Assembly: GCF_001750105.1 (NCBI RefSeq)
Contig: NZ_CP014143.1
Coordinates: forward strand, 682,001 to 746,000
Direction of reading: 5' to 3'
Length of the DNA: 64,000 nucleotides
Source: Microbulbifer aggregans
Lineage (GTDB): Bacteria; Pseudomonadota; Gammaproteobacteria; Pseudomonadales; Cellvibrionaceae
Positions 1-9,900 of this stretch are shown piece after piece. The notes beneath the pieces were generated by a model that was not told the origin of the DNA, made no database searches, and saw nothing but the letters and a program-made list of their open reading frames with translations. Each line of letters starts with the position of its first letter. The first letter of the stretch is position 1. Both the position numbers and the translations under genes were made by a program.

Positions 1-164
1 AGGCCGCCGAGGCAGCAGAAGGCGCCATCGAAGAAAAGGCCGAGGCGCTGGAAGCGATGACAGACAGCCTCTGCCGCCAGCTGGAAGCCATCGACCAGAC
101 CGAATCAGAAGTCCATGCCGCCATTCCCCAACTGGCTGCCTACGACCTGATCAATCTCGAGTGA
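1..164 (+). CDS. C-terminal end of an unidentified coiled-coil-like protein (partial)
   Basis: The reading frame is open from the left edge and stops with TGA at 162-164. About 53 residues are visible. They are rich in Ala, Glu and Lys and look like a helical or coiled-coil tail ending in Tyr-Asp-Leu-Ile-Asn-Leu-Glu. A rho-independent terminator follows 45 bases later, which supports this as a real gene end. I do not recognise the family, and the start lies outside the window. Confidence 0.5.
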   Translation, partial: AAEAAEGAIEEKAEALEAMTDSLCRQLEAIDQTESEVHAAIPQLAAYDLINLE

Positions 165-209
165 ACTTTTTAGACCATCATATAGACCATCGGATCTTGA
201 CCCCCACTC

Positions 210-233
210 GGCCGCCCTGTGCGGCCTTTTTTT
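210..233 (+). terminator. Rho-independent terminator
   Basis: A perfect 6-bp GGCCGC/GCGGCC stem with a 5-base loop is followed by seven T. It closes the transcript of the partial gene at the left edge and insulates the lipoprotein gene downstream. Confidence 0.8.
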
Positions 234-334
234 CGTGTAATTATTTGTAATGTGTTTGTAGACTTTTTTCCTTTATTCCAAGTCTCGACATCCCTATCAT
301 TTGGCGTCTTTTTGCTTGAATGAAGGGTATAACC

Positions 335-2665
335 ATGACAATAAAAAGAACCTGGCTTGGCAGACTCGCCGTAGCAAGTGCCAGCATATTGCTTTTTGCC
401 TGTGGTGGCGGGGGAGGTAGTGGAGGCAACGACAGTGAACAGCAGCCGGAGAATCAGGCTCCCGCCGTCACTGTGAGTGCCACCAGCCTCAAAGAAGGGA
501 CTTCAATTGACATCAGTGCCACCGCAACAGACAGCGATGGCTCGATTGCCTCCTACTCCTGGGCACAAAAGTCAGGACTGACACTAACTCTAGAAAATAC
601 TGATTCGCAAACCGTTACTGTTACTGCGCCAGATATCACTGAAGACAGTACGGCCACTCTCACCATTACCGTCACGGATGATGATGGTGCGCAAGCTTCA
701 GCAGATGTAGTCGTTACCGTGCTTGCCAATATCATCAGTGTGACCCTAGAGGGCAAGGTTACCGATAACCCAGTGGCCAATGCCAACATCCTATTCACAG
801 TCGGTGAGCAGGAGTTTACGACCACTGCTGATAGCAATGGCCTTTACTCCATTGCACTCAGTGTTGATGACAGCCGCTCAGCTGATATGGTTCGTGCCGA
901 GGCAACGAGTACTGATGAGCCGCAGCTAAAGCTCGTTTCCCTAATGGGCAGCCTCTCCTCCCTGGTAACCGCTGCCGGAAGTGACGAACTGGTAACACGA
1001 GAGGAACACCTTCCGGTAAACATTACAAATCTTTCCACGGCATTGGCAGCACAAGTGGAAAAGGGTGAACCGGGCAGCATATCTTCCGACGAAGAGCTGA
1101 CAGCACGAAAGAAATTATTGAATGGTGGCGTAGTCTTCCAGCTCGCCACACTGATAAAGCTGGTGCTCGATTATTCAGACACACCAAGTGTCGACATCCC
1201 AGAAGGCATTATGGACACCTATTCTCTGGCTTCTAACCGGGAATTGGCAGCAAATCTTGCCGGAAAAATTCAGCTTGATAACACACCGGTCTATCAAACG
1301 GCCATCAATGCCATTCTTGACGACCCAGAACTGGTTGCCATTCAGCCGCAACAGGGCACAGACTGGCTGGATGATACATATTATTTTACTTCCAGCGCCG
1401 CCGTGCCGGCTCCATTCACTGAGTCTGCCACAATCCACTTCGGTTACAAGCTCGAACTTGAGCCGCAAGGAACGGGAATCCTCACTGGACGAGAAGAAAA
1501 GTCAGCTCTTTCTTGGGAGAACGGCGCCAATGGGCTATCTATCTCAGGTGCCGAATTCGTTACGGAAAACTACGAATTTGATAACAACCTTGGGACCCAG
1601 ATTCGTGTACAAACTGTAATTCAACCTCGTCAGATTCTCTGGCTCGATCACAATCAGCAAGTTGATTGGATTGCGGTTATCGGCAATAAATTTAATCGTT
1701 ACCCGGACGGCGAATATCCGTCGACTGACCCTGTTAGTTTCACCGGTGCCACAATGGCGGTTCGCGAAGCTGGTACGGAAAATGCCAAAGATATTATTCA
1801 GACGGGGTTTATTTACAGCCTTCCTGTTCCCACCATACAGGGAGAAGTCACAGACCCATCATCTTCAATTCCTTATCCCGACTTCGATATCCAAGCTGTA
1901 CAAATGATTTTCTCAGGCAGCGTGGAGACTGGAGGCAGCGCCACAATCACCAAGGACACCATTACAGGGAATGGTACACCTTCTGAGTTACAACTTGCTG
2001 CGGGTTGGTCCATCAACAGTGATGGACATTTGTTGGTTGATAATGTGCTGGGCGCATCTGCAGAGTACGTCTTCCTTGAGCGAGATGACTTGCAAACTCC
2101 GCTAACTTTCGTAATCACGAACGACGGCACCAACGAGAGATCCCTGATTGCCAACGGCTATCTGAAGGAGGCTCCGGCTTGGTCAGCCGACCGGGCAGTG
2201 GGGATGTACCGACACCCAGAAGACTTTTATACCCCTCTACAACCGTTCTGGTTCGAGGTAAATGCCGACGGCAGTGCACTGACTGTCTCGGGCTGGGATG
2301 CCAACGGGGACAACCAGCTCAGCTCGGATGAGTTTTCTCAGATGCCGGGTCTCTGGAAGATCAACACAGCTGGCAACCTGGTTATCCGCCGATATAGAGA
2401 GCTTAATGGTCCATACTGCGAACCGGCAGCTTGGGATCCCGCACAAACAGATTCCTGCCTCCTGTACCATGAAAGAGAGTGGGTCCTGCACCAAGAAATC
2501 GATAACGATAAGATTGGGCTACGCCATTACCACCGCTTCTTCTACGCCCCTTTCCGGGATCCATTAGCTAGCGCGCCAGATGACCATGAGCTCTGGTTCG
2601 CATCGATCTTTAATATCTATTTTGAAAAGATAGATGAGCGTCCATTTCCCATAGACAGCATGTGA
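335..2665 (+). CDS. Secreted lipoprotein with Ig/PKD-like domain and one EF-hand-like loop
   Basis: A 776-residue predicted lipoprotein. I chose the ATG at 335 over the in-frame ATG at 320 because a GAAGGG ribosome site sits about seven bases before it. The signal peptide ends in Leu-Phe-Ala-Cys (Cys23), followed by a Gly/Ser linker. Residues about 40-130 form a PKD/cadherin-like beta domain with a DSDG turn and a TVTDDDG strand. Residues about 135-180 resemble a carboxypeptidase-regulatory-like fold. Near residues 655-666 an EF-hand-like loop has Asp, Asn, Asp at 1, 3, 5 and Glu at 12. The large middle part is not recognised. It is probably anchored in the outer membrane and binds calcium. 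It stands alone between two terminators. No enzymatic function can be assigned. Confidence 0.85.
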   Translation: MTIKRTWLGRLAVASASILLFACGGGGGSGGNDSEQQPENQAPAVTVSATSLKEGTSIDISATATDSDGSIASYSWAQKSGLTLTLENTDSQTVTVTAPDITEDSTATLTITVTDDDGAQASADVVVTVLANIISVTLEGKVTDNPVANANILFTVGEQEFTTTADSNGLYSIALSVDDSRSADMVRAEATSTDEPQLKLVSLMGSLSSLVTAAGSDELVTREEHLPVNITNLSTALAAQVEKGEPGSISSDEELTARKKLLNGGVVFQLATLIKLVLDYSDTPSVDIPEGIMDTYSLASNRELAANLAGKIQLDNTPVYQTAINAILDDPELVAIQPQQGTDWLDDTYYFTSSAAVPAPFTESATIHFGYKLELEPQGTGILTGREEKSALSWENGANGLSISGAEFVTENYEFDNNLGTQIRVQTVIQPRQILWLDHNQQVDWIAVIGNKFNRYPDGEYPSTDPVSFTGATMAVREAGTENAKDIIQTGFIYSLPVPTIQGEVTDPSSSIPYPDFDIQAVQMIFSGSVETGGSATITKDTITGNGTPSELQLAAGWSINSDGHLLVDNVLGASAEYVFLERDDLQTPLTFVITNDGTNERSLIANGYLKEAPAWSADRAVGMYRHPEDFYTPLQPFWFEVNADGSALTVSGWDANGDNQLSSDEFSQMPGLWKINTAGNLVIRRYRELNGPYCEPAAWDPAQTDSCLLYHEREWVLHQEIDNDKIGLRHYHRFFYAPFRDPLASAPDDHELWFASIFNIYFEKIDERPFPIDSM

Positions 2666-2668
2666 TGG

Positions 2669-2696
2669 AAAAAAGGCCCACAATGTGGGCCTTTTT
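2669..2696. terminator. Terminator between convergent genes
   Basis: AAAAGGCCCACA pairs with TGTGGGCCTTTT around a two-base loop. There is an A tract on the left and a T tract on the right, so it can act on both strands. It lies directly after the lipoprotein stop and before the convergent metalloprotease gene. The roughly 200 bases between it and 2903 hold nothing else I can identify. Confidence 0.8.
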
Positions 2697-2902
2697 CATT
2701 CGGGACGAGGGTGAAAATCGCTTTCAATCAGTAATTACTTTTATTAGCTAAGTCCAGAGCCTCCAAAGTTAGGAATTTGAAAGGTTTTCACACCGCCATG
2801 AAACTCTATCTTTCGTTGTGATATTAGTTAACCAACCAGTGCGTTGTCTCAGTCAAATTTCCGGGTGAATATATTCACCCGGCATCTATGCCAGTTTTTC
2901 GT

Positions 2903-5296
2903 TCAGATCGGTGAGCCCGGCGGCATTGCTTTCAATTTTTCAGCACTCACGTCCAGCTTTCCCTGATTGAAGGCGTTAATCCGCTGCGCCTGGTGGTAAT
3001 AGTGCGCATTGTAATTCTCTGAATCGTCACCAAAGAGCTTCATAGCTCCAATCCCGTGCAGGAAGCGAGCAAGCGCCATGTTAGCGCTCGCACGGACGGC
3101 CTCCGGCGCCTGAGTATTGGCGCTGAGGGCCATGAGCTTGTGCACATAGACATGGTTCACCCGCTGGTGAATGGCGGCCTCCAGACCACTGTAGCGACCA
3201 TTTTCTAGCGCGTTCTCGGTCAGGCGCTGCAGAACGGTGCCAAAGCCTGGCAGATCGGGGAAACGGGCCGACTGCTGCAGCAGACGTGCCGCACGCTGGG
3301 GCTCGAGCAGAATATCCAGCGTATGCCCTGCTGCAGCCTCCGCAGCCGCAACCGCGTCAAAGCTGACACCGGTATAGGCGGGGAAGCTTTCACGGTTGCG
3401 CGAGTAACCGTAGGCCTTGGGTGGCAGCAGGTTCAGAACATCCTCTGGCAGGCGGAGGAACTCTGGATTCAGTGTTCCCAGCAGCGCACTGACCGCCTGC
3501 TCTTGCCGCTCAGCGGATACCAGGGAATAACTAGGGGCCGGGTCGTCGTTATCGAGGTAGTCATAGTCCAGACCACCGATCAGCTTACCCACGGCCTCGG
3601 CCTGGTAACGGTGTCCGTAATAGACCGGTACCAGGGTTTCCTCGAGGGCCGAACGTGGCGTATCAGGGCGATTGGCCGCCGTGGAGAAGTTTTCCAATGC
3701 ATGGGACCTGAGCCGGGCCATGCGTTCAAACTCCTGCAGCGGATCAGCACCGTTGTCCCATAGATGGGAGGCAGCATGGGCATTGTTGATAGTGCGTGAG
3801 TCCGGATCGGAGATAAACCGCAAGCCTTCCTCCTGGGCCAGGCTCAGCACGCTGTCGAGGTAGCTCGTTTCACTGTCGCCGCTACCGTAACCATACATGA
3901 TGGCCAGTTTGTCCCAGCGTCCAATACCGCTATCGTAAGCCTGCTCCAAATCGAGTTCGCCATCTTTCAGGGTCACCAGCGGTGCCGGGTAGTCCATGAC
4001 GGAAGCACGGTCAGCCGCACTGGCCGCAAAGTTGTGGGCCAGCCCCAGCGTGTGGCCCACTTCATGGGCGGAGAGCTGGCGGATACGGGCCAGAGCCATT
4101 TCTTTCAGCGCACTGGTATCTGCCTCATCACTGCCGAACGGCTGCAACAGGCCCTGGGCAATCAGGAAGTCCTGCCGCACTCGCAGGGAGCCCAGGGTGA
4201 CATTGCCCTTGAGGATCTCACCGGTGCGCGGGTCGGCAATGGAATAGCCGTAGGACCAACCTCTCGTAGACCGGTGTACCCAGTTGATGACGTTGTAGCG
4301 GACATCCAGGGGATCGGCATCTTCAGGCAGCAACTTCACCTGGAATGCGTTCTTGAAGCCCGCAGCCTCAAAGGCCTGATTCCACCAGCTGGCGCCCTCA
4401 ATCAGGGCACTGCGAACGGGCTCCGGCACCCCGGAATCAACGTAATAGATGATCGGTTCCACCGGCTCATCACTGCCGGACTTTTTCTCCAGGCGATGAC
4501 GATAGATCAGACGCTGATCCATCGATTCATCAATGGCCGTGGCGTAATCTCGATAGATCAGGGGGAAGTAGCCGCTGTTACTGTGGAATTTCCGCGGCTG
4601 GTAATCGTTGTCCGGCAGCTCTACCAGAGAGACATGCTGTCTCAGGGTCACCAGGGTAGGAGTCGGCACAACCTCCTGAACATAGTTGCCGGGAGAACCG
4701 CCGGCAAAAGTCAGGCTGGCTTCGAACTCGCTGTTTTTGGGAAAGTTCTTGGTGCGCGGCAGGTAAACCGCGGATTTGCCCTGATCCAGGGCGTAACTTC
4801 CCTGCCCGGTATCCTTGAGACGGCTGGCAATACCATGCTGATCGCTGAGCAGGAAAGGTGTGAGGTCCACCAGCGTACTGCCCTCGCTTTCAGCCAACAC
4901 CTCAAAGCCCCAGAGCACTGAAGAGGCAAATGCCTCCTCCACCGCACGACGCTCGGCCGAGTTCCCTGAATTCGCTCGATATCGGGTATTCAGCTGGTGC
5001 AAGAGCACCTTGTTGCCGACGCGCTCAAAGCGTACCAGCCGGGTATCACCCACCTGGTTGCGGTCCAGCCCGACCGGGTTTGACCCCAACCCCTGGGCAA
5101 GGCCAGTGAGGAGGAGCAGCTCGCGATCAAACGCGTCCACTTCCAGCAACACCCGCCCCTCGGTCTCATCCCAGTAGAAATCATGAAACCCCTCATACCG
5201 AACCATCCCGGAGGTATAGTCGGCAACACTGTCAGCCTGGACTGCTACGCTGCAAAGCGTCAGGACCAGTACCAAAAGAGTATCGCGCAAGCGCAT
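2903..5296 (-). CDS. Secreted zinc metalloprotease, DUF5117/DUF4953 type
   Basis: About 797 residues. The frame is open 18 codons further upstream, but the ATG at 5296 is followed by a clean signal peptide (MRLRDTLL... to AVQA-DS) and has AGGGG upstream, so I use it. The zinc site is HEVGHTLGLAH, with His411, Glu412, His415 and His421, the extended metzincin motif HExxHxxGxxH. The N-terminal region matches the DUF5117 style and the C-terminal region the DUF4953 style of large bacterial secreted metalloproteases. It probably acts in the periplasm or outside the cell. The substrate is unknown. It is monocistronic and convergent with the upstream lipoprotein. Confidence 0.88.
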   Translation of the reverse strand: MRLRDTLLVLVLTLCSVAVQADSVADYTSGMVRYEGFHDFYWDETEGRVLLEVDAFDRELLLLTGLAQGLGSNPVGLDRNQVGDTRLVRFERVGNKVLLHQLNTRYRANSGNSAERRAVEEAFASSVLWGFEVLAESEGSTLVDLTPFLLSDQHGIASRLKDTGQGSYALDQGKSAVYLPRTKNFPKNSEFEASLTFAGGSPGNYVQEVVPTPTLVTLRQHVSLVELPDNDYQPRKFHSNSGYFPLIYRDYATAIDESMDQRLIYRHRLEKKSGSDEPVEPIIYYVDSGVPEPVRSALIEGASWWNQAFEAAGFKNAFQVKLLPEDADPLDVRYNVINWVHRSTRGWSYGYSIADPRTGEILKGNVTLGSLRVRQDFLIAQGLLQPFGSDEADTSALKEMALARIRQLSAHEVGHTLGLAHNFAASAADRASVMDYPAPLVTLKDGELDLEQAYDSGIGRWDKLAIMYGYGSGDSETSYLDSVLSLAQEEGLRFISDPDSRTINNAHAASHLWDNGADPLQEFERMARLRSHALENFSTAANRPDTPRSALEETLVPVYYGHRYQAEAVGKLIGGLDYDYLDNDDPAPSYSLVSAERQEQAVSALLGTLNPEFLRLPEDVLNLLPPKAYGYSRNRESFPAYTGVSFDAVAAAEAAAGHTLDILLEPQRAARLLQQSARFPDLPGFGTVLQRLTENALENGRYSGLEAAIHQRVNHVYVHKLMALSANTQAPEAVRASANMALARFLHGIGAMKLFGDDSENYNAHYYHQAQRINAFNQGKLDVSAEKLKAMPPGSPI

Positions 5297-5498
5297 ACAC
5301 TGCCCCTTTGTTATCAATTTCTGCACCCGGACCAACCCGGTACCAAGCACTTTTGTAAAATCGTTCCCAAGACTACCAGTTTCCCGCTCTCAGGGCAGAC
5401 CCGTACTCGCAATCGACCGTATAAGGCGCTTCTGCCACTGCGTTCGGTGCGGCTTTGTGATTTAATCCACCTTAAAGTCCCTGGCTCCAATAAGAAGC

Positions 5499-5729
5499 AT
5501 GCAAATAGAATTCCTTACTGCGACGCTGTTCAACATCGGTGTCAATATTCTGTACACAATCCTGGCGCTGTTTATCGGTATGATCTCCCTGATCCTGATC
5601 GATAAGAAATTACTGCGACACGTGGATATCGAGGGCGAGCTCAAGAACGGCAATATCGCCGTTGCAATCTTTGCATCAACGATCCTGATCTTCGTTGCCC
5701 TGATCATCTCCTTTGGGCTGAAAGGCTGA
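5499..5729 (+). CDS. Small inner-membrane protein, DUF350-like
   Basis: 76 residues with two hydrophobic segments (about residues 10-32 and 53-74). Between them is a charged loop carrying the Gly-Asn-Ile-Ala-Val-Ala pattern typical of DUF350 (YjfL-like) proteins. It lies 11 bases before the transglutaminase-like gene and is clearly in the same operon. The biochemical role of DUF350 is unsettled. Family members often sit beside genes for peptide- or polyamine-ligating enzymes, so a membrane partner role for the next gene is an inference only. Confidence 0.78.
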   Translation: MQIEFLTATLFNIGVNILYTILALFIGMISLILIDKKLLRHVDIEGELKNGNIAVAIFASTILIFVALIISFGLKG

Positions 5730-5740
5730 CCTTCCCCACC

Positions 5741-6565
5741 ATGCGCAACTGGCTACTCCTCAGCGCAGTAACCGCCTCCCTGATCGCGCCACATCTGGCG
5801 CTGAAGATCGGTGGCTACTATGAGGATACCCATAGCCCGCCTGATGCCCTATTGGTTCAGGAATCCCTTTCTGCCATCAATACGGGCCCGGACATTCAGG
5901 ACAGCCAACGGGGGGTGGTAAGAGTTCAGGGAAGCAACCAGCCGCTGACGGAGAATTTCCTGCACCGGGCCGTCTCAGCACGGAGCGAGCAGGACAGCGC
6001 TTACGTATCCATATGGCACTGGCAGGGTGTGCGCGATGCGACGGCCTCTGCCCGGGGGCTGGATCAGAAGCATCATTTTGCCAACAGTTACCTGGTGGGC
6101 TTCCAGCCCTTCAAGACCCGGGAACTCTGGGTGCCACTTTATACCCTCGCCACCCGTAAGGAGTATCAGTACGACCACCTGCAGTATTCCGGGCTGGCCG
6201 ATATCTGGCAGACCTCACGCCAGGCCTTTTTCCAGAAGCGCGGCGATTGTGAGGACCACGCCATCCTGCTGGCAGATTGGCTGATCAACCTCGGCGTCGA
6301 TGCACGCGTGGCAATGGGCAGCTACAACGGCGAGGGTCATGCCTGGGTGGTGGCGATAGTCAATAATCAGGAGTACTTACTGGAAGCCACCAGTAAAAGG
6401 CGAGAGAGCAGCTGGCAGGCCATGCCGTTGGCCGCACTGGCAGAAGGCTACGAAGTGGAATTCCAGTTTAACCGCCACTTCTTCTGGGCCAAGCGCAGCA
6501 AAGAGGCCACCAGAAAGTACCGGGGTAGTCACTGGATCAAGAAGTCACAGTTTATCCGCGGATAA
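5741..6565 (+). CDS. Transglutaminase-like cysteine peptidase, membrane-anchored or secreted
   Basis: 274 residues with an N-terminal hydrophobic signal or anchor (about residues 3-22). The transglutaminase-core triad is visible: Cys in RGDCEDHAILLADWL, His in GEGHAWVVAI, and an acidic residue in YLLEATS. The order Cys-His-Glu/Asp and the spacing fit the transglutaminase-like superfamily (papain-like fold) rather than an animal-type crosslinking enzyme. Most bacterial members of this type are peptidases or amidases. It is translated with the DUF350 gene just upstream. Predicted to act at the periplasmic face on an unknown substrate. Confidence 0.82.
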   Translation: MRNWLLLSAVTASLIAPHLALKIGGYYEDTHSPPDALLVQESLSAINTGPDIQDSQRGVVRVQGSNQPLTENFLHRAVSARSEQDSAYVSIWHWQGVRDATASARGLDQKHHFANSYLVGFQPFKTRELWVPLYTLATRKEYQYDHLQYSGLADIWQTSRQAFFQKRGDCEDHAILLADWLINLGVDARVAMGSYNGEGHAWVVAIVNNQEYLLEATSKRRESSWQAMPLAALAEGYEVEFQFNRHFFWAKRSKEATRKYRGSHWIKKSQFIRG

Positions 6566-6690
6566 GGTCGCCAGCTCCATTGACCTTTCCGTTTTACTTC
6601 AGGAGCAACCTCAAACTAACCGCCTTTGACAGGTATATCGAGAGGTTCGCCGATGGAGAGGGACCGGCTGAAGGTCCCCTCCCATCATTT

Positions 6691-6942
6691 CTACTCGGTC
6701 ACAGATACCTCAGTTCCTTTAAGCGGCAAGCCGTCGACCGTTAGCGTTTCCCCAGAATCAGCGCGGTCGATCTCGATTTCCTCAAGCTCCAACTGGTAAG
6801 TTCGGGTCACCGTCGTCGAGCCACCACCGCCACTGCCACCACTGCCGGAGGATTCACCTCCACCACCTCCACCGCCACCACATGCGGAGAGAGCTACAGC
6901 GCACAGTATTACCAGTCCAATTCGTATAGTTATGAAAGCCAC
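6691..6942 (-). CDS. Small Gly-rich lipoprotein coupled to the S8 protease
   Basis: 83 residues starting at a GTG. The ribosome site AAGGAGG (6950-6956) overlaps the stop codon of the upstream protease gene, so translation is probably coupled. The lipobox is Leu18-Ser-Ala-Cys21, followed by a run of eight Gly and a Gly/Ser linker. The last 40 residues are acidic (ELEEIEIDRADSGETL) and may be the functional part. There are no known domains. Its position 12 bases after the protease suggests a partner, tether or inhibitor of the protease, which is inference. Confidence 0.75.
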   Translation of the reverse strand: MAFITIRIGLVILCAVALSACGGGGGGGGESSGSGGSGGGGSTTVTRTYQLELEEIEIDRADSGETLTVDGLPLKGTEVSVTE

Positions 6943-6954
6943 TGTTATGCCTCC

Positions 6955-9900
6955 TTACTGTGCAAGATCATAGGCGATGATGAACTCATGCTCACCTGCG
7001 GAGAGCTCCAGAGGGTCGCCTGTAATGTTCAGGACCAGGCGTCCATCATCCATATCGTAATTTCCCTCTCCAAGCAGTAGATCTCCGCTATCGACAGAGC
7101 CGTCCCGGTTCACATTCAAATACCAACGGACCCTTTCCACTCGGACACTTTCATCCCCCGTACCGGAAGCCTTGAATGTAATGCTGCCCAGCGTCGTCTG
7201 AAGGTTGGTTGTCAACTGGAAGACCTGCAGCACTACATCCTGATCACCCTTGGTCGCGCTTGATTGTTCAAGTGATAGCGAGGTTGCTGTCACACTCGCA
7301 TCAAGGGTATCCCAGTAGTTCGGATCCAGAGGCTTGGAATCCTCTTCGTCAGCAACCCCATCGCCATCATCATCTGTATCCGCGTTATTGCCGATACCAT
7401 CACCGTCAGTATCGACAGTCTCATCCGGATCAAAAGGCAGGTCGTCGTTGGCATCGTCAACACCATCATTGTCATCGTCGGGATCTGCATTGTTTCCGAT
7501 GCCGTCACTGTCACTGTCAGCGGATTCGCTCGGATCAAGGGGGAAGAGATCTTCAGAATCCTCAACACCATCATTATCATCGTCTGGATCCGAGTTATCT
7601 CCAACACCATCGCCATCGAAATCCCGAATTTCAGTAGGGTTAGTTGGAAACACGTCAATCGCATCTGACGCTCCATCCCCATCCAAGTCCATCAACTCTG
7701 CAGAGCCAGACCCCAGCATAAAGGCTCCATTGATGGTATTTACCATGGAATTACCACTGCTATCAGCTAGGCTAATTCGCAAATTAGCCTTGGTTGCAGT
7801 GCTGAAATCTGGCAAATTTGCGATGTAGTAATTTCCACTAGCTTCCAAGGCTAATGGTTCCCATGATCCATCCTCGAGTCCGATTTCAGCACTAACGACT
7901 TCTAGCGGCATTGATGATTCCGCTAGGAAACCAAGCTCAGCAGAAGCCTGGGCATAGCTCACTACAGCTCCTGCCTCTCTCAACTCCAGCACTTTGATCC
8001 TTGGAGTCTGCATAGAGTCAAGATTGGCGAGCGTAAGGTCTACCTGCGACCGATATTCTTCACCTAGTAAGAATGTGGGATAGTCGTACTGTATTGCTAA
8101 TTCAGCGCACCCTGCACTTGAATAAAGCACGGGATTACTCCCGCTTAGCGGGCCGGATGAATAGGTTTGACCAGTATCTACACAAGACGCAATGTAATTA
8201 ATATCATTTTGGAAATGGTTACCCCACGAGTCCCTCACAGCAAGGAGAGGATAACGATTCCAGTCAGGCTTTAGGTATAAAGCCCCGTTTTCATTTCTTA
8301 ACAATGCAGCCCAATATCGAACACCACTACCAAGGGGAATGAGACCATGCGGTCTTTCTAATATTTCGCTCACTCGATTCTGATCAGAATCGCTTCTACG
8401 AAGCTTTCTATAGCGTTCAGAAGAGAGCGAAAATTCCGATGTCATGGCTCGGTTATAAAAATCCGGAGTCCTCACGTCAAAACTTGGAAAAATGGTTGAG
8501 CTGAGAAAATCCGACTCATTGCCATTCAGGGTTATCCGAATGGGACCTGCATGCCTCTCAGGGGTACCAGCACCGGTAATCCAGCCATTTTCCTCATATG
8601 CGAAAACCCAGTTAATGAGATCGTATTCCTGGCCAGTAAGTTCAGGCAGGTTGATCAGTAATTCGACTCCAGGAGTTGGGGAAACTGTGAAATCTAAATG
8701 TTGCAACACTCCTGCTGTATCAGATTTTAGAACATACATTTTTTGGTCTGCAGGAGAGCGTTCCGGCTCCTTGAACAATCCTAAATACTGGACCCTGAAG
8801 TTGTCTGAAAAACCTGATAGGTTGACCATCGGACGATTAGTGCCCCAGACACCATGGGGCCACAAGACAACCTCCGGCCGATCTACATGACTCACTCGCA
8901 TCATCTGCTCTTTAAAATCAAGAGGCTTACCCTCATGATCCATCGGCCGATTGATCGTGTACATATTTGTTTCTGGATCAACTACTACCGGCCCGAGCTC
9001 AGCACGCACTCCTTCCAAGGCAAATACATTGTCAGAGGGATGATTCCACTCCATGAAAAGCCCTGTCACGGGCTCATCCCTAACCGGGACATACAGCGCC
9101 GCCTCTTCACTTTGGTAAGAATCTATATAGGCATTGTACTCATGACTACTATCAAAGAACTTACCCCAGTAATTCCAATAGTAACCAACCCAAGGTGTAA
9201 CCTTTTCTTGAATTTTTAGCATCTCAGCTCTATGAAACGCGATCGGCACTGAAACTGATTCACCCCCCGCAGAAACAAGCAAATCAGAACTATACGGCTG
9301 CTCAAGTTCAGCAGGAATTGCCACCTGATCAAGATTTATAGTCACCGTCTGTACTGATACAGACTCCTCCCCTTCAGCCACAAACACATTGCCCGGCGCA
9401 TGTTCAATCGTGACGCCCGCGGGGAAACTCCCCTGCTCTGAAATGGAGAACTCACGTTCGCCCGAAAGGCTACGCAGAGTGAGAGAGCGATCCTTAACCG
9501 ATCCAGTGACTTGGCCTGCATAACCAAGATATAGTGTTGGGGGGCTAACCAGATAGGCCGCATTTGCTGCAGAAGTGACCTGTAGCTGCCCGTTGCCGAC
9601 CGCTTCTACTGGTCCATTGGCGGCAGCCGCATGATTAACAAGCAACGCCTTGATTTCTGCGGAGGAAAGCTCGGGATATAGCTGCCGCAATAGGGCTGCA
9701 GCACCAGCAACATGAGGCGCTGCCACAGAAGTGCCAGCATAAAAACCATAGGTACCATCAAGGTCAGTTGTCTCAACGTTAACACCCGGCGCCGCGATTT
9801 CCGGCTTGACGGACGTAACTCCCATGTCAGCGTCATAAGCGAACAATCCGCGCGAACTCCAGGATGGCACATCTCCATTAACGTCCACCGCTCCGACCGT

